Assembly (NCBI RefSeq): GCF_900101465.1 | Contig: NZ_FMZM01000005.1 | Span: 314,291-378,290 of the forward strand | Reading direction: 5' to 3' | DNA: 64,000 bases | Source of the DNA: Nocardioides lianchengensis | Lineage (GTDB): Bacteria; Actinomycetota; Actinomycetes; Propionibacteriales; Nocardioidaceae | Part shown: positions 8,197 to 18,600 of the stretch, piece after piece | Position numbering within the stretch: position 1 is the stretch's first letter | How the letters are laid out: each line of letters starts with the position of its first letter | Notes under the pieces: model-generated | Told to the model about the DNA's origin: nothing | The model's database searches: none | Seen by the model: only the letters and a program-made list of their open reading frames with translations | Program-made: the position numbers and the translations under genes

Positions 8197-9526
8197 GCGC
8201 TCGCGCGGACGGCGGCCCGACCCGTCGCGACTGGCCGCGTTCGAGGTGCTGAAGGCGGTCCGGGTCGACGACGCCTACGCCAACCTGGCGCTGCCTCCCG
8301 TGCTCCGCGAGCACGGCCTGAGCGGCCGCGACGCGGCCTTCACGACCGAGCTGGTCTCGGGCACGCTGCGCCGACGGGGCACCTACGACGCGGTCCTGGC
8401 CGCGTGCGTCGACCGGCCGCTACGCAAGGTCGAGGCCAAGGTCCTCGACGCGCTCCGGCTCGGGGTGCACCAGCTGCTCGCGATGCGGGTGCCGGCGCAC
8501 GCCGCCATCAGCACGACCGTCGACCTGGTGCGTTCCAAGGTCGGGCCCGGTGCGGCGTCGTTCAGCAACGCCGTGCTGCGCAAGGTGTCGGCCCGCGACC
8601 TCGACGGCTGGCTGGCGACCTTCGGCGACGACCTCGCGACCGTGCACAGCCACCCGGCCTGGATCGTCGAGCGGCTCCGCGAGGCGGTCGGCCCCGAGGA
8701 GCTCCCGGCCCTGCTGGCCGCCGACAACGAGCCGCCACGGGTCACCCTGGTCGCGCGGCCCGGGTGGGCCACCCGCGAGGAGCTGCCGGGCGCGCCGACG
8801 TCGTACTCGCCCTGGGGGGTGGTGCTCGAGGGCGGTGACCCCGGTGCCGTCCCGGCGGTCGCCGAGGGCCGCGCCGGCGTGCAGGACGAGGGCTCGCAGC
8901 TGGTGGCGGCGGTACTGGCCGCGGCTCCGGTCGACGGCCCGGACACCGCCTGGTTGGACCTGTGTGCCGGTCCCGGGGGCAAGGCCGCCCTGCTGGCGGC
9001 GCTGGCGGCCCAGCGCGGCGCGACCCTGCTGGCCAACGAGCGCCAGACGCACCGTGCCCGTCTGGTCGCCCGTTCGGTCGCCGGCGGACCGGGGGTCCTC
9101 GGCGTGGTGGCCGGCGACGGCACGGCCCCGCCGTACCCGTCCGGGGCCTTCGACCGGGTCCTGGTCGACGCGCCCTGCACCGGCTTGGGCGCGCTCCGCC
9201 GGCGCCCGGAGTCGCGCTGGCGCCGCCGTCCGGCCGACCTCGACGAGCTGGTGCCGCTCCAGGGCGCCCTGCTGCGCTCGGCCCTCGACCTGGTCCGACC
9301 GGGCGGGGTGGTGCTCTACGCGACCTGCTCGCCGATGCTGGCCGAGACCTCCGGCCTGGTGAGTGGAGTCCTGGCGGGCCGCACGGACGTCGTGCTCGAG
9401 GACGCGACCGCGCTGCTCCCGCAGGTCCCCGACGCGGCCGGGCCGCTGCCCGGCACGCTGCAGCTGTGGCCGCACCGGCACGGCACCGACGCGATGTTCC
9501 TGGCCCTGCTGCGCCGCCAGGGGTAG
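8189..9526 (+). CDS. rsmB: 16S rRNA m5C967 methyltransferase RsmB
   Basis: SAM-dependent RNA methyltransferase of 445 residues. The N-terminal 140 residues form a NusB-like RNA-binding domain (SRLAAFEVLKAVRVDDAYAN). The C-terminal Rossmann domain has the SAM loop LDLCAGPGGKAALLAAL (about 256-272), the motif IV Cys in DAPCTGLGALRRRPE (about 327-341) and the second catalytic Cys in YATCSPM. ATG 8189 overlaps the previous stop (ATGGCTGA). It is the last clear member of the def-fmt-yjbR-rsmB operon. Confidence 0.93.
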   Translation: MAERSRGRRPDPSRLAAFEVLKAVRVDDAYANLALPPVLREHGLSGRDAAFTTELVSGTLRRRGTYDAVLAACVDRPLRKVEAKVLDALRLGVHQLLAMRVPAHAAISTTVDLVRSKVGPGAASFSNAVLRKVSARDLDGWLATFGDDLATVHSHPAWIVERLREAVGPEELPALLAADNEPPRVTLVARPGWATREELPGAPTSYSPWGVVLEGGDPGAVPAVAEGRAGVQDEGSQLVAAVLAAAPVDGPDTAWLDLCAGPGGKAALLAALAAQRGATLLANERQTHRARLVARSVAGGPGVLGVVAGDGTAPPYPSGAFDRVLVDAPCTGLGALRRRPESRWRRRPADLDELVPLQGALLRSALDLVRPGGVVLYATCSPMLAETSGLVSGVLAGRTDVVLEDATALLPQVPDAAGPLPGTLQLWPHRHGTDAMFLALLRRQG

Positions 9527-9532
9527 GTCGCG

Positions 9533-9928
9533 ATGAGGTACCGCCCGCGTCCGCCGAGCGGACCAGCAGCGGACTCGGCCGTCGGAGGCATCGAGCGCCT
9601 GCTCGGTGAGGCGGCGTCGCGCCACCCCGCGGGGGTGTGGCAGGGGCGGGCCCAGCACGTCCTGATGATCTGTGCCTGCGTGACGCTCCACGGGTCGCCC
9701 GACTGGATCGTCTTCGACACGGTCGACGGCCTGGGCTGGCGGCGCTGGCCCGATGACCTTCCCGACGAGGAGATGGTGCGGGCACCGCGCGAGGCGGGAG
9801 GTCATGCGGATCCGTCCGACGTGCTCGCCTGGCTGCGGGGTGACGCCGCCGATCCCTGGACGAGCGGCGACGGCCATGGTGACCCGGAGGTCGCCGGGGC
9901 CTTGCGACGGTGGATGGTCGACGACTGA
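9533..9928 (+). CDS. Hypothetical protein, 131 residues
   Basis: I do not recognise this protein. It starts with ATG seven bases after rsmB, is soluble and acidic at the C terminus, and has a central hydrophobic stretch HVLMICACVTLHGSPDW with two close cysteines that looks like a buried strand rather than a membrane helix. The distribution of Trp and Asp suggests a small globular domain. Position and codon use support its being the last gene of the rsmB operon; it faces the sigma-factor pair convergently. Confidence 0.5.
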   Translation: MRYRPRPPSGPAADSAVGGIERLLGEAASRHPAGVWQGRAQHVLMICACVTLHGSPDWIVFDTVDGLGWRRWPDDLPDEEMVRAPREAGGHADPSDVLAWLRGDAADPWTSGDGHGDPEVAGALRRWMVDD

Positions 9929-9937
9929 TCGAGCCCC

Positions 9938-10573
9938 TCAGGACCGCTCGTCGGTCCAGGCCAGGGTCGCGCCGACCTCGGCGGCCGCCTCGGCGGAGGT
10001 GCCGGCCCCGGGCTCGACGGTCACGAAGATGCCGCCGTGCACGTCGCTGACGTAGGTGCCGGGCCCGGAGCCGTCCGGGCCGAGGTACTTCGGGCGGCTG
10101 GCGGCCGGTCGCCACACCAGGTGCAGCGACTCCGTGCCCCGGGTGCAGCCGAACTTCTCGTCGGCCGGCTCGTCGCAGGTCCAGCCGGGCACGGTGACGT
10201 CGAACGGAGCGAGGTCGCGGGCGGCCTCCCTGAGCTCGGCCTGCTCGCTCGCCAGGCGGGCCAGCTCGTCCAGTCCGGATCCGCTCTCGCCGGTGCCGGT
10301 GAAGGTGCGGTCGGTCGGCTCCGCCGTACGGGGTCGCTCGGCGAAGCCGGGCCCGCCGTTCGTCGTACCGGAGGACCCGGCGAGCTGGCTGCCGGCGATC
10401 GCGACGGCGGCGACGCCGGCGCACGTCGCCAGGGCAGCGACGGTGGCGCGGCGGCGCCGGATCCGGGTGCCGCTGCGGGTGGCGTCGGCGACGAGCCGCT
10501 CGAGGTCGGGGCGCTCGTCGCGCAGGCGGTCGTGCAGGGCGGTGCCCAGGCGGTCGGGGTCGAGGTCGTTCAC
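9938..10573 (-). CDS. Membrane-anchored partner of the adjacent ECF sigma factor (possible anti-sigma)
   Basis: A 211-residue protein with a basic cytoplasmic N terminus of about 40 residues, one transmembrane helix (about 43-66, TVAALATCAGVAAVAIAGSQ) and a polar extracytoplasmic domain. That domain contains two Cys (WTCDEP and FGCTRG) that could form a disulfide. It overlaps the sigma gene by four bases (ATGA), so the two are co-translated. The layout is that of genes found beside SigE-family ECF sigma factors, and a sensor or anti-sigma role is inferred from this layout alone. No zinc-binding anti-sigma HxxxCxxC motif is visible. Confidence 0.6.
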   Translation of the reverse strand: MNDLDPDRLGTALHDRLRDERPDLERLVADATRSGTRIRRRRATVAALATCAGVAAVAIAGSQLAGSSGTTNGGPGFAERPRTAEPTDRTFTGTGESGSGLDELARLASEQAELREAARDLAPFDVTVPGWTCDEPADEKFGCTRGTESLHLVWRPAASRPKYLGPDGSGPGTYVSDVHGGIFVTVEPGAGTSAEAAAEVGATLAWTDERS

Positions 10574-11082
10574 GGGTGGTTCCTCTCGGTGAGCTCAGCG
10601 GCGACCAGCGGCCGGAGCCGCTGCAGCGCGCGTCGCGAACGGGTGCGGACCACGGACTCGGTGAGGTCGAGGTCGCGCGCGGTGTCGGCGACCGAGCGGT
10701 CCTCCCAGTAGCGCAGTGCGACGATCGCCCGGTCGAGCGGGGGCAGCGTCGCGAGCGCGTCCAGGAGGTCCAGGCGGGTCGTCGGGTCGTCCGCGGGCAC
10801 GGAGCTCTCGTGCCCGAGGTCGGGGCCGGCCGGCAGCTCGCTGCTGCGACGCAGCCGGCGGTGCGAGAGGAACGAGTTGAGCAGCGTCGTCCGGGCGTAG
10901 GCGAGCGGGCTGTCCGCCCGCGACACCCGGCGCCAGGACGCGAAGACCTTGGCGTACGTCGTCTGGGTCAGGTCCTCGGCCAGCTGGCGGTCGCCGGTGA
11001 GGAGCAGGGCGGCCCGGTGCAGCTGGGTGCCCGTCTCGCGCACGAACGTCGCGAACTCCTCGGCCTGCTCGTCCCTCGTCAC
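10570..11082 (-). CDS. SigE-family ECF RNA polymerase sigma factor
   Basis: A 170-residue extracytoplasmic-function sigma factor. Region 2 spans about residues 10-80 (HRAALLLTGDRQLAEDLTQT, KVFASW). Region 4 spans about 108-160 with RAIVALRYWEDRSVADTA and the recognition helix ESVVRTRSRRALQRLRP. The LLLTGDRQLAEDLTQ signature assigns it to the actinobacterial SigE-like ECF group. GTG 11082 is the first plausible start. It is co-transcribed with the membrane protein downstream, which probably tunes its activity. The stimulus cannot be read from the sequence. Confidence 0.85.
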   Translation of the reverse strand: MTRDEQAEEFATFVRETGTQLHRAALLLTGDRQLAEDLTQTTYAKVFASWRRVSRADSPLAYARTTLLNSFLSHRRLRRSSELPAGPDLGHESSVPADDPTTRLDLLDALATLPPLDRAIVALRYWEDRSVADTARDLDLTESVVRTRSRRALQRLRPLVAAELTERNHP

Positions 11083-11105
11083 ACCTGATCAGACGCCTCG
11101 GGGCC

Positions 11106-11129
11106 CTCGCGACGTGACACGGTCGCGAG
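11106..11129. terminator. Hairpin between the ATPase and sigma-factor genes
   Basis: CTCGCGAC (11106-11113) and GTCGCGAG (11122-11129) form a perfect 8-bp stem with an 8-base loop, one base beyond the ATPase stop codon. It probably ends the ATPase transcript before the sigma gene; no T run is present. Confidence 0.5.
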
Positions 11130-11130
11130 G

Positions 11131-11856
11131 TCAGTCGAGGACGTGGCGCAGGTAGCGGCCGGGAGCGTCGAGGTAGGCCTTCCAGTGCTGGACCAGCTCC
11201 AGCTCGTCCCACGTCGTACGACGCAGGCCCCACTCGCCGACCTCCAGGATCGTGGCGCCCGGCATCGCGGCCAGCACGGGGGAGTGCGTGGCGCACAGCA
11301 CCTGCCCACCGTCGGAGACCAGGTCGTGGAGGGCGGCGATCAGGCCGAGGGTGGACGAGAAGGACAGAGCGGCCTCGGGCTCGTCCAGGCAGTAGAAGCC
11401 AGGGGTGTCGAAGCGGGTGCGCAGCACCGCCAGGAACGACTCGCCGTGGCTCATCTCGTGGAAGCGGGGTTCGCGCAGCGTGCCCGGGTTCTCCTCCAGG
11501 TAGGTGTAGTAGCCGTGCATGGTCTCGGCGCGCAGGAAGAAGCCCCAACGACCGGAGCCGAGCCCGCGTCGTACCTGGAGGGCGGCGCCGAGCGGGGACT
11601 CCGAGGGGCGCGTCGAGTGCCGAGCCCCGACCGACCCGCCTTCCGGCGACAGGCCGTAGGCCATCGCGACCGCCTCGACGATCGTCGACTTGCCCGAGCC
11701 GTTCTCCCCGACCAGGAACGTGACGCCCTTCGGCAGCTCCAGGCCTCGCCGCAGCAGCTGGGCCACCGCGGGGATCTCCGCCGGCCAGTCCTCCGGGTCG
11801 AGGCCGTGACCGGTGCGCGCGGAGACATGCACCACGGGCGGCTCGTCGAAGTCCAC
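11131..11856 (-). CDS. Predicted AAA-type ATPase (COG3910-like)
   Basis: A 241-residue stand-alone ABC/SMC-like ATPase. Walker A is GENGSGKST, at about residues 50-58. A signature-like segment reads MSHGESFLAVL, Walker B is YCLDEPEAALS and the switch His is in CATHSPVL. The fold is that of the predicted-ATPase family found singly in many bacteria, whose substrate is unknown. The start is placed at GTG 11856 rather than GTG 11880 because TACGGT lies seven bases upstream, a leaderless pattern. It is divergent from the LigD-type polymerase with only about 40 bases between the two starts, which hints at shared regulation. Confidence 0.75.
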   Translation of the reverse strand: MDFDEPPVVHVSARTGHGLDPEDWPAEIPAVAQLLRRGLELPKGVTFLVGENGSGKSTIVEAVAMAYGLSPEGGSVGARHSTRPSESPLGAALQVRRGLGSGRWGFFLRAETMHGYYTYLEENPGTLREPRFHEMSHGESFLAVLRTRFDTPGFYCLDEPEAALSFSSTLGLIAALHDLVSDGGQVLCATHSPVLAAMPGATILEVGEWGLRRTTWDELELVQHWKAYLDAPGRYLRHVLD

Positions 11857-11863
11857 GTCCCGC

Positions 11864-11890
11864 ACCGTAGTCGGCCCCACCCCCTAGATT
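11864..11890. promoter_or_regulatory. Back-to-back leaderless promoters for the ATPase and LigD-type polymerase
   Basis: On the minus strand TACGGT (11864-11869) precedes the ATPase GTG by seven bases. On the plus strand TAGATT (11885-11890) precedes the polymerase ATG by seven bases. The two -10 boxes are 15 bases apart, so their -35 regions must overlap each other's transcribed DNA. Confidence 0.5.
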
Positions 11891-11897
11891 GAGCGGC

Positions 11898-12965
11898 ATG
11901 CCCAGCAAGCCGCCCGCGGTCGAGATCGAGGTCGACGACAAGGTGGTCCGGGTCAGCAACCCCGACCGGGTCTACTTCCCGGAGTCGGGAGCCACCAAGC
12001 TCGACCTGGTCGACTACTACCTCGCGGTCGGGCCCGGCATCGTCAACGCGCTGTTCGAGCGCCCGTGCATGCTGCACCGCTTCCCGAAGGGCCTGGCCGG
12101 CGACAAGGTGCACCAGAAGCGCGTCCCCGCCGGCGCGCCCCCCTGGGTCGAGACGGTGCGGCTGCACTTCCCCCGCTGGAACCGCACCGCCGACGAGCTC
12201 TGCGTGACCGAGCTGGCCAGCGTGATCTGGGCGGTGCAGATGTCCACGGTCGAGTTCCACCCCTGGAACAGCCGCCGTCATGACACCGAGAAGCCCGACG
12301 AGTGGCGCATCGACCTCGACCCGGGCCCGCTGTGCGACTTCGCCACCGTCCGCCGGGTCGCCCACGTCGTGCACGAGGTGCTCGACGAGCTGGGTGCGGT
12401 CGGCTTCCCCAAGACCAGCGGCGGGTCCGGGCTGCACGTCTACGTCCGGGTCCCGCCCGCCCACGGCTTCTCCGACGTACGACGGGCCGCGCTGGCCTTC
12501 GCCCGCGAGGTCGAGCGCCGGGCCCCCGACGACGTGACGACCGCCTGGTGGCGCAAGGACCGCGACCCCCACCACCTCTTCGTCGACTACAACCAGAACG
12601 CCCGCGACCACACCATCGCCGCGGCCTACTCGGTCCGCGGGGTCGCCGACGCGCGCGTCTCGACTCCGATCCGCTGGGACGAGGTCGACGACGTCGATCC
12701 CCACGACGGCACGATCTTCACCGTGCCGGCCCGCTTCGCCGAGCTCGGCGACCTGCACGAGGAGATCGACGCCCACCCGTTCGACCTCGCGCCGCTGCTG
12801 GAGTGGGCCGAGCGGGACGAGGCCGCGGGCCAGGAGACCCCCGACCCCCCCGGACGACTGAGGCCGGTGGTCGAGCAGGTTGCGCAGGCCGACACGCTCG
12901 TCGCTAGCGCTCCTCGCTGCTCAACCACCGGATCGGCGCGTCCTTTCTTGACTCGTTCCAGATAG
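11898..12965 (+). CDS. Stand-alone LigD-type polymerase domain protein (archaeo-eukaryotic primase fold)
   Basis: A 355-residue protein matching the polymerase domain of LigD, which adds (ribo)nucleotides during non-homologous end joining. Visible motifs are YFPESGATKLDLVDYY near residue 30, the metal-binding DLDPG (about 138-142), KTSGGSGLHVYVR (about 169-181) and the third Asp in LFVDYNQN. No ligase or nuclease domain is attached, and no ku gene is in the window. ATG 11898 follows a TAGATT box by seven bases. The last 35 residues or so are encoded by a palindromic repeat (12864-12931), so the native C terminus was probably near TPDPPG. Confidence 0.88.
   Translation: MPSKPPAVEIEVDDKVVRVSNPDRVYFPESGATKLDLVDYYLAVGPGIVNALFERPCMLHRFPKGLAGDKVHQKRVPAGAPPWVETVRLHFPRWNRTADELCVTELASVIWAVQMSTVEFHPWNSRRHDTEKPDEWRIDLDPGPLCDFATVRRVAHVVHEVLDELGAVGFPKTSGGSGLHVYVRVPPAHGFSDVRRAALAFAREVERRAPDDVTTAWWRKDRDPHHLFVDYNQNARDHTIAAAYSVRGVADARVSTPIRWDEVDDVDPHDGTIFTVPARFAELGDLHEEIDAHPFDLAPLLEWAERDEAAGQETPDPPGRLRPVVEQVAQADTLVASAPRCSTTGSARPFLTRSR
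12864..12931. repeat. Palindromic dispersed repeat inside the 3' end of the polymerase gene
   Basis: The 15-base arms at 12864-12878 (CCGGTGGTCGAGCAG) and 12917-12931 are inverted repeats with one mismatch, 38 bases apart. The same GGTGGTTGAGCAG core recurs near 24.6, 27.7 and 33.8 kb. Here it is translated as the frame VVEQVAQ and extends the protein to the stop at 12965. Confidence 0.8.
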
Positions 12966-12983
12966 CGCGGCATGCTGGCTCCC

Positions 12984-15699
<2,716 letters not shown>

Positions 15700-15731
15700 C
15701 GCCGGCCTGACGCTGCGCTGACCCACCCGGC

Positions 15732-15766
15732 GACCCCGGTCCGTCCTCACAGGACGGGCCGGGGTC
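15732..15766 (+). terminator. Intrinsic terminator after katG
   Basis: A 16-bp stem (15732-15747 with 15751-15766) with one G-T pair and a CAC loop is followed by GTTCTC. It is 32 bases after the katG stop and is the clearest factor-independent terminator in the window. Confidence 0.85.
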
Positions 15767-15810
15767 GTTCTCATCTGGCCCTTAGCAACGCCTCGTAGCG
15801 TCGTCGCATT

Positions 15811-16779
15811 TTGCTGCACGCGAGAGATGCCCGTGAGGTCGCCGTCGTGGTCAACGCCGGATCGCGCCGCGGCGCGGCCGCCGTCGACCGGGTCGCCGAG
15901 CTCCTGGCCCAGGCCGGGTACGACGCCGTCCGCACCTACCCGGTGCTCCGTGGGGCCGACCTGCCGCGCCGGATCGAGGAGGCGCTGGCCACCGGTCCCG
16001 ACCTGCTGGTCGCGGGCGGGGGCGACGGCACGGTCAGCTGCGCCGCTGGCCGGGTCGCCGGCACCGGGGTGACGCTGGGCGTGCTGCCGCTGGGGACGGC
16101 GAACGACTTCGCGCGGACCCTCGGCGTACCGGCGGGCCTCGACGAGGCCGTCGCGGCCCTGGTCGCCGGCCGGGTGGTCGACGTGGACCTCGGACGGGTC
16201 GACGGCCGGGCCTACCTCAACGTGGCCTCGATCGGGCTGTCGGTGGGCGTCACCGAGCGCCTGACACCGCGCCTCAAGCGCCGCCTCGGGCCGTTGGCCT
16301 ACCCGCTGGCCACGCTCCTGGCCTACCGCCACCACCGCCCCTTCCGCGCCCGGCTGGAGTTCCCCGACGGCGACCGCGACCCGCTGGAGCTCGACGACCT
16401 GCTGCAGGTCGCGGTCGGCAACGGTCGGCACTACGGCGGCGGCAACGCGGTGTCGCCGACGGCCTCGATCGATGACCACCTGCTCGACGTCTACGCCATC
16501 GTCCGGGGCCGGTTCACCGACCACGTGTCGATCGCCCGGATCCTCAAGGACGGCTCCTTCATCGAGCATGAGCGGGTCCACCACCTGACCACCCGTGCGG
16601 TCCGGGTGGTCACCGACCCGCCGCTCCCGGTCAACCTGGACGGCGAGATCGCCGCCACCACGCCCGCGACCTTCACCGTCGAGCGCAACGCGGTCCACGT
16701 CGTCGTGCCGCTCGGCTCCGAGGCGGCGCGGCTCGACGGCCCGCGGGCCCATGAGCCAACTGAGCGGTACGGCGCTTGA
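15811..16779 (+). CDS. Diacylglycerol/lipid kinase family protein
   Basis: A 322-residue member of the DAGK catalytic-domain family (YegS/DgkB-like). It begins with VVVNAGSRRGAA and has the nucleotide-binding GGGDGTVS (about 68-75) and LGVLPLGTANDFART (about 90-104). The C-terminal beta domain carries NGRHYGGGNAVSP. Such enzymes phosphorylate diacylglycerol, ceramide-like lipids or phosphatidylglycerol at the membrane; the substrate here is not known. The TTG at 15811 is the only close start before the conserved strand. TAGCGT lies nine bases upstream, so transcription may be leaderless. Confidence 0.85.
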   Translation: MLHARDAREVAVVVNAGSRRGAAAVDRVAELLAQAGYDAVRTYPVLRGADLPRRIEEALATGPDLLVAGGGDGTVSCAAGRVAGTGVTLGVLPLGTANDFARTLGVPAGLDEAVAALVAGRVVDVDLGRVDGRAYLNVASIGLSVGVTERLTPRLKRRLGPLAYPLATLLAYRHHRPFRARLEFPDGDRDPLELDDLLQVAVGNGRHYGGGNAVSPTASIDDHLLDVYAIVRGRFTDHVSIARILKDGSFIEHERVHHLTTRAVRVVTDPPLPVNLDGEIAATTPATFTVERNAVHVVVPLGSEAARLDGPRAHEPTERYGA

Positions 16780-16810
16780 CGCGACCCGGGGCCGCTGCGA
16801 CGTTGCGGGG

Positions 16811-17923
16811 ATGCCCGACGTCGTCGCCCTGGCCCGGCTCGGCGGCCGGGTGGTCCGCGAGGCCTCCCGCGCGGCGCTCGCCCCGACGAGCGGCCTGCCC
16901 CGCCGCGTCCAGGAGTACGACGCCGCCGCGCTGACCCGGCTGCTCGGCCGCCGCGTGGACGCGGTGACCGTGCTCGCGGGGTCCTCCGGCACGACCGATC
17001 GGGCCCGGTTGGGATTGCGCGGGCGCGCCGTACCGCCCTCGGTGTTCGTCAAGGCCACCGCGGGGGAGGCCGGCACCCGGGTGTTCGGCGGGCTGGCCCG
17101 GCTGGGCGCGGTCGAGGTCGGCTTCTACCGCGACCTGCGCCCCGGCCTGCCCGTCGAGGCGCCCGCCCTGGTCGCGGCCCGCCAGGAGGGCCGGACCGGT
17201 CGGTTCGCGGTCGTTCTGGAGGACCTCGCCGCCCGGGGCGCCCGGTTCGTCGACACCCGCACCCCGCTGACGCCCGACCGGGTGGCGGCGGTGCTGCGCG
17301 AGCTCGCGCTGCTCCACGGCCGCACGCACGGGAGACGCACGCCGCGCTGGCTCGGCACCAACGCGGGCGACGCCTTCCTCCCGCTGGTCGACGCCACCCT
17401 CGGGCGCCTGCAGCAGCGGGTGCTGCGCCACGACCCGACGCTCACCTCGGCGGCCGCCGAGCCGCTGCTGCGCGGCTACGGGCACTGGGCCCGGCTCCTC
17501 GACGACGGACCACCGAGCGTCCTGCACGGGGACCCGCACCCGGGCAACGTCTACCTCCTCGACGGGGCCGCTGGCGGCGAGCGGGCCGGGCTGCTCGACT
17601 GGCAGGCCGTGCGGCGGGGCGTGGGTCTGCGCGACGCGTCGTACCACCTGGTCCTCGCGCTGGAGCCCGACGTACGACGGGCCGTCGAGCGCGACCTGCT
17701 CGACGACTACCGCACGGCGCTGCGCAGCGCCGGCGGTCCGGACCTGTCCGCGGCGGAGACCTGGGCCGGCTACCGCAGACAGGTCGCCTACGCCTACGTC
17801 TCGACGGTCTTCACCGTCGGGCTCGGCGGCCTCCAGGGTGCCGACGTGGCGGCCGTCGGCCTGCGTCGGGCGCTCGCCGCCGTCGAGGACCTGGACACCG
17901 CCGAGGCCCTGCGGCACCCCTAG
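16811..17923 (+). CDS. Phosphotransferase of the aminoglycoside/choline kinase superfamily
   Basis: A 370-residue kinase-fold protein. The catalytic loop [15 protein letters not shown] (about 237-251) and [15 protein letters not shown] (about 261-275), supplying the metal-binding Asp, are intact. The ATP-binding lysine is probably in SVFVKATAG (about 77-85). The physiological substrate is unknown; a small alcohol or sugar is as likely as an antibiotic. ATG 16811 ([12 protein letters not shown]) is preferred; ATG 16751 would add 20 residues overlapping the lipid kinase gene. Its TAG stop forms the first three bases of the rpe -10 box. Confidence 0.75.
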   Translation: MPDVVALARLGGRVVREASRAALAPTSGLPRRVQEYDAAALTRLLGRRVDAVTVLAGSSGTTDRARLGLRGRAVPPSVFVKATAGEAGTRVFGGLARLGAVEVGFYRDLRPGLPVEAPALVAARQEGRTGRFAVVLEDLAARGARFVDTRTPLTPDRVAAVLRELALLHGRTHGRRTPRWLGTNAGDAFLPLVDATLGRLQQRVLRHDPTLTSAAAEPLLRGYGHWARLLDDGPPSVLHGDPHPGNVYLLDGAAGGERAGLLDWQAVRRGVGLRDASYHLVLALEPDVRRAVERDLLDDYRTALRSAGGPDLSAAETWAGYRRQVAYAYVSTVFTVGLGGLQGADVAAVGLRRALAAVEDLDTAEALRHP

Positions 17924-17926
17924 GAT
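17921..17926 (+). promoter_or_regulatory. -10 box of leaderless rpe promoter, overlapping a stop codon
   Basis: TAGGAT begins with the TAG stop of the preceding phosphotransferase gene and lies seven bases before the GTG of rpe, with no ribosome binding site between. Confidence 0.55.
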
Positions 17927-17933
17927 CGCCCGC

Positions 17934-18593
17934 GTGGGTATCCAGATCACGCCGAGCATCCTGAACGCCGACTTCGCCGCCCTGGGCGCGGAGGTCGCGC
18001 GGATCCCCAGTGCCGACTGGGTGCACGTCGACGTGATGGACAACCACTTCGTGCCCAACCTGACCTTCGGTCCGACGATGGTCGAGGCGCTCGCCCGCAG
18101 CACCGACCTGCCCCTCGACGCGCACCTGATGATCGCCGATCCCGACCGGCATGCGCCGACGTACGCCGAAGCGGGCTGCGGGTCGGTGACCTTCCACGTC
18201 GAGGCGGCGGCCGCCCCCGTGCGGCTGGCCCGCGAGATCCGCGCGGCCGGGGCCCGGGCGAGCATGGCGCTGCGGCCGGCCACGCCGGTCGAGCCCTACG
18301 AGGATCTGCTCCCCGAGCTCGACATGCTGCTGCTGATGACCGTCGAGCCGGGCTTCGGCGGCCAGAAGTTCCTCGACCTGGTGCTGCCCAAGATCCGTCG
18401 TGCCCGGGCGCTGATGGAGAAGCACGGCGTCGAGACCTGGCTGCAGGTCGATGGCGGCGTCTCCCTGGAGACCATCGAGCGCTGTGCCGAGGCCGGCGCG
18501 GACGTGTTCGTGGCCGGCTCGGCGGTCTACTCCGCCGACGACCCGGACGCGATGGTCGAGGCGCTGCGCGCCGCGGCCGAGGCAGCCGGGTGA
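17934..18593 (+). CDS. rpe: Ribulose-phosphate 3-epimerase
   Basis: Interconverts ribulose 5-phosphate and xylulose 5-phosphate in the pentose phosphate pathway. It is 219 residues forming a TIM barrel. [14 protein letters not shown] opens the protein. The metal and catalytic residues are in [17 protein letters not shown] (about 28-44), [10 protein letters not shown] and the second Asp of [11 protein letters not shown]. The phosphate loop is [13 protein letters not shown] 17934 follows TAGGAT by seven bases. The hen1-pnkp RNA repair genes follow after only seven bases and may be co-transcribed. Confidence 0.95.
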   Translation: MGIQITPSILNADFAALGAEVARIPSADWVHVDVMDNHFVPNLTFGPTMVEALARSTDLPLDAHLMIADPDRHAPTYAEAGCGSVTFHVEAAAAPVRLAREIRAAGARASMALRPATPVEPYEDLLPELDMLLLMTVEPGFGGQKFLDLVLPKIRRARALMEKHGVETWLQVDGGVSLETIERCAEAGADVFVAGSAVYSADDPDAMVEALRAAAEAAG

Positions 18594-18600
18594 CGCTCCC

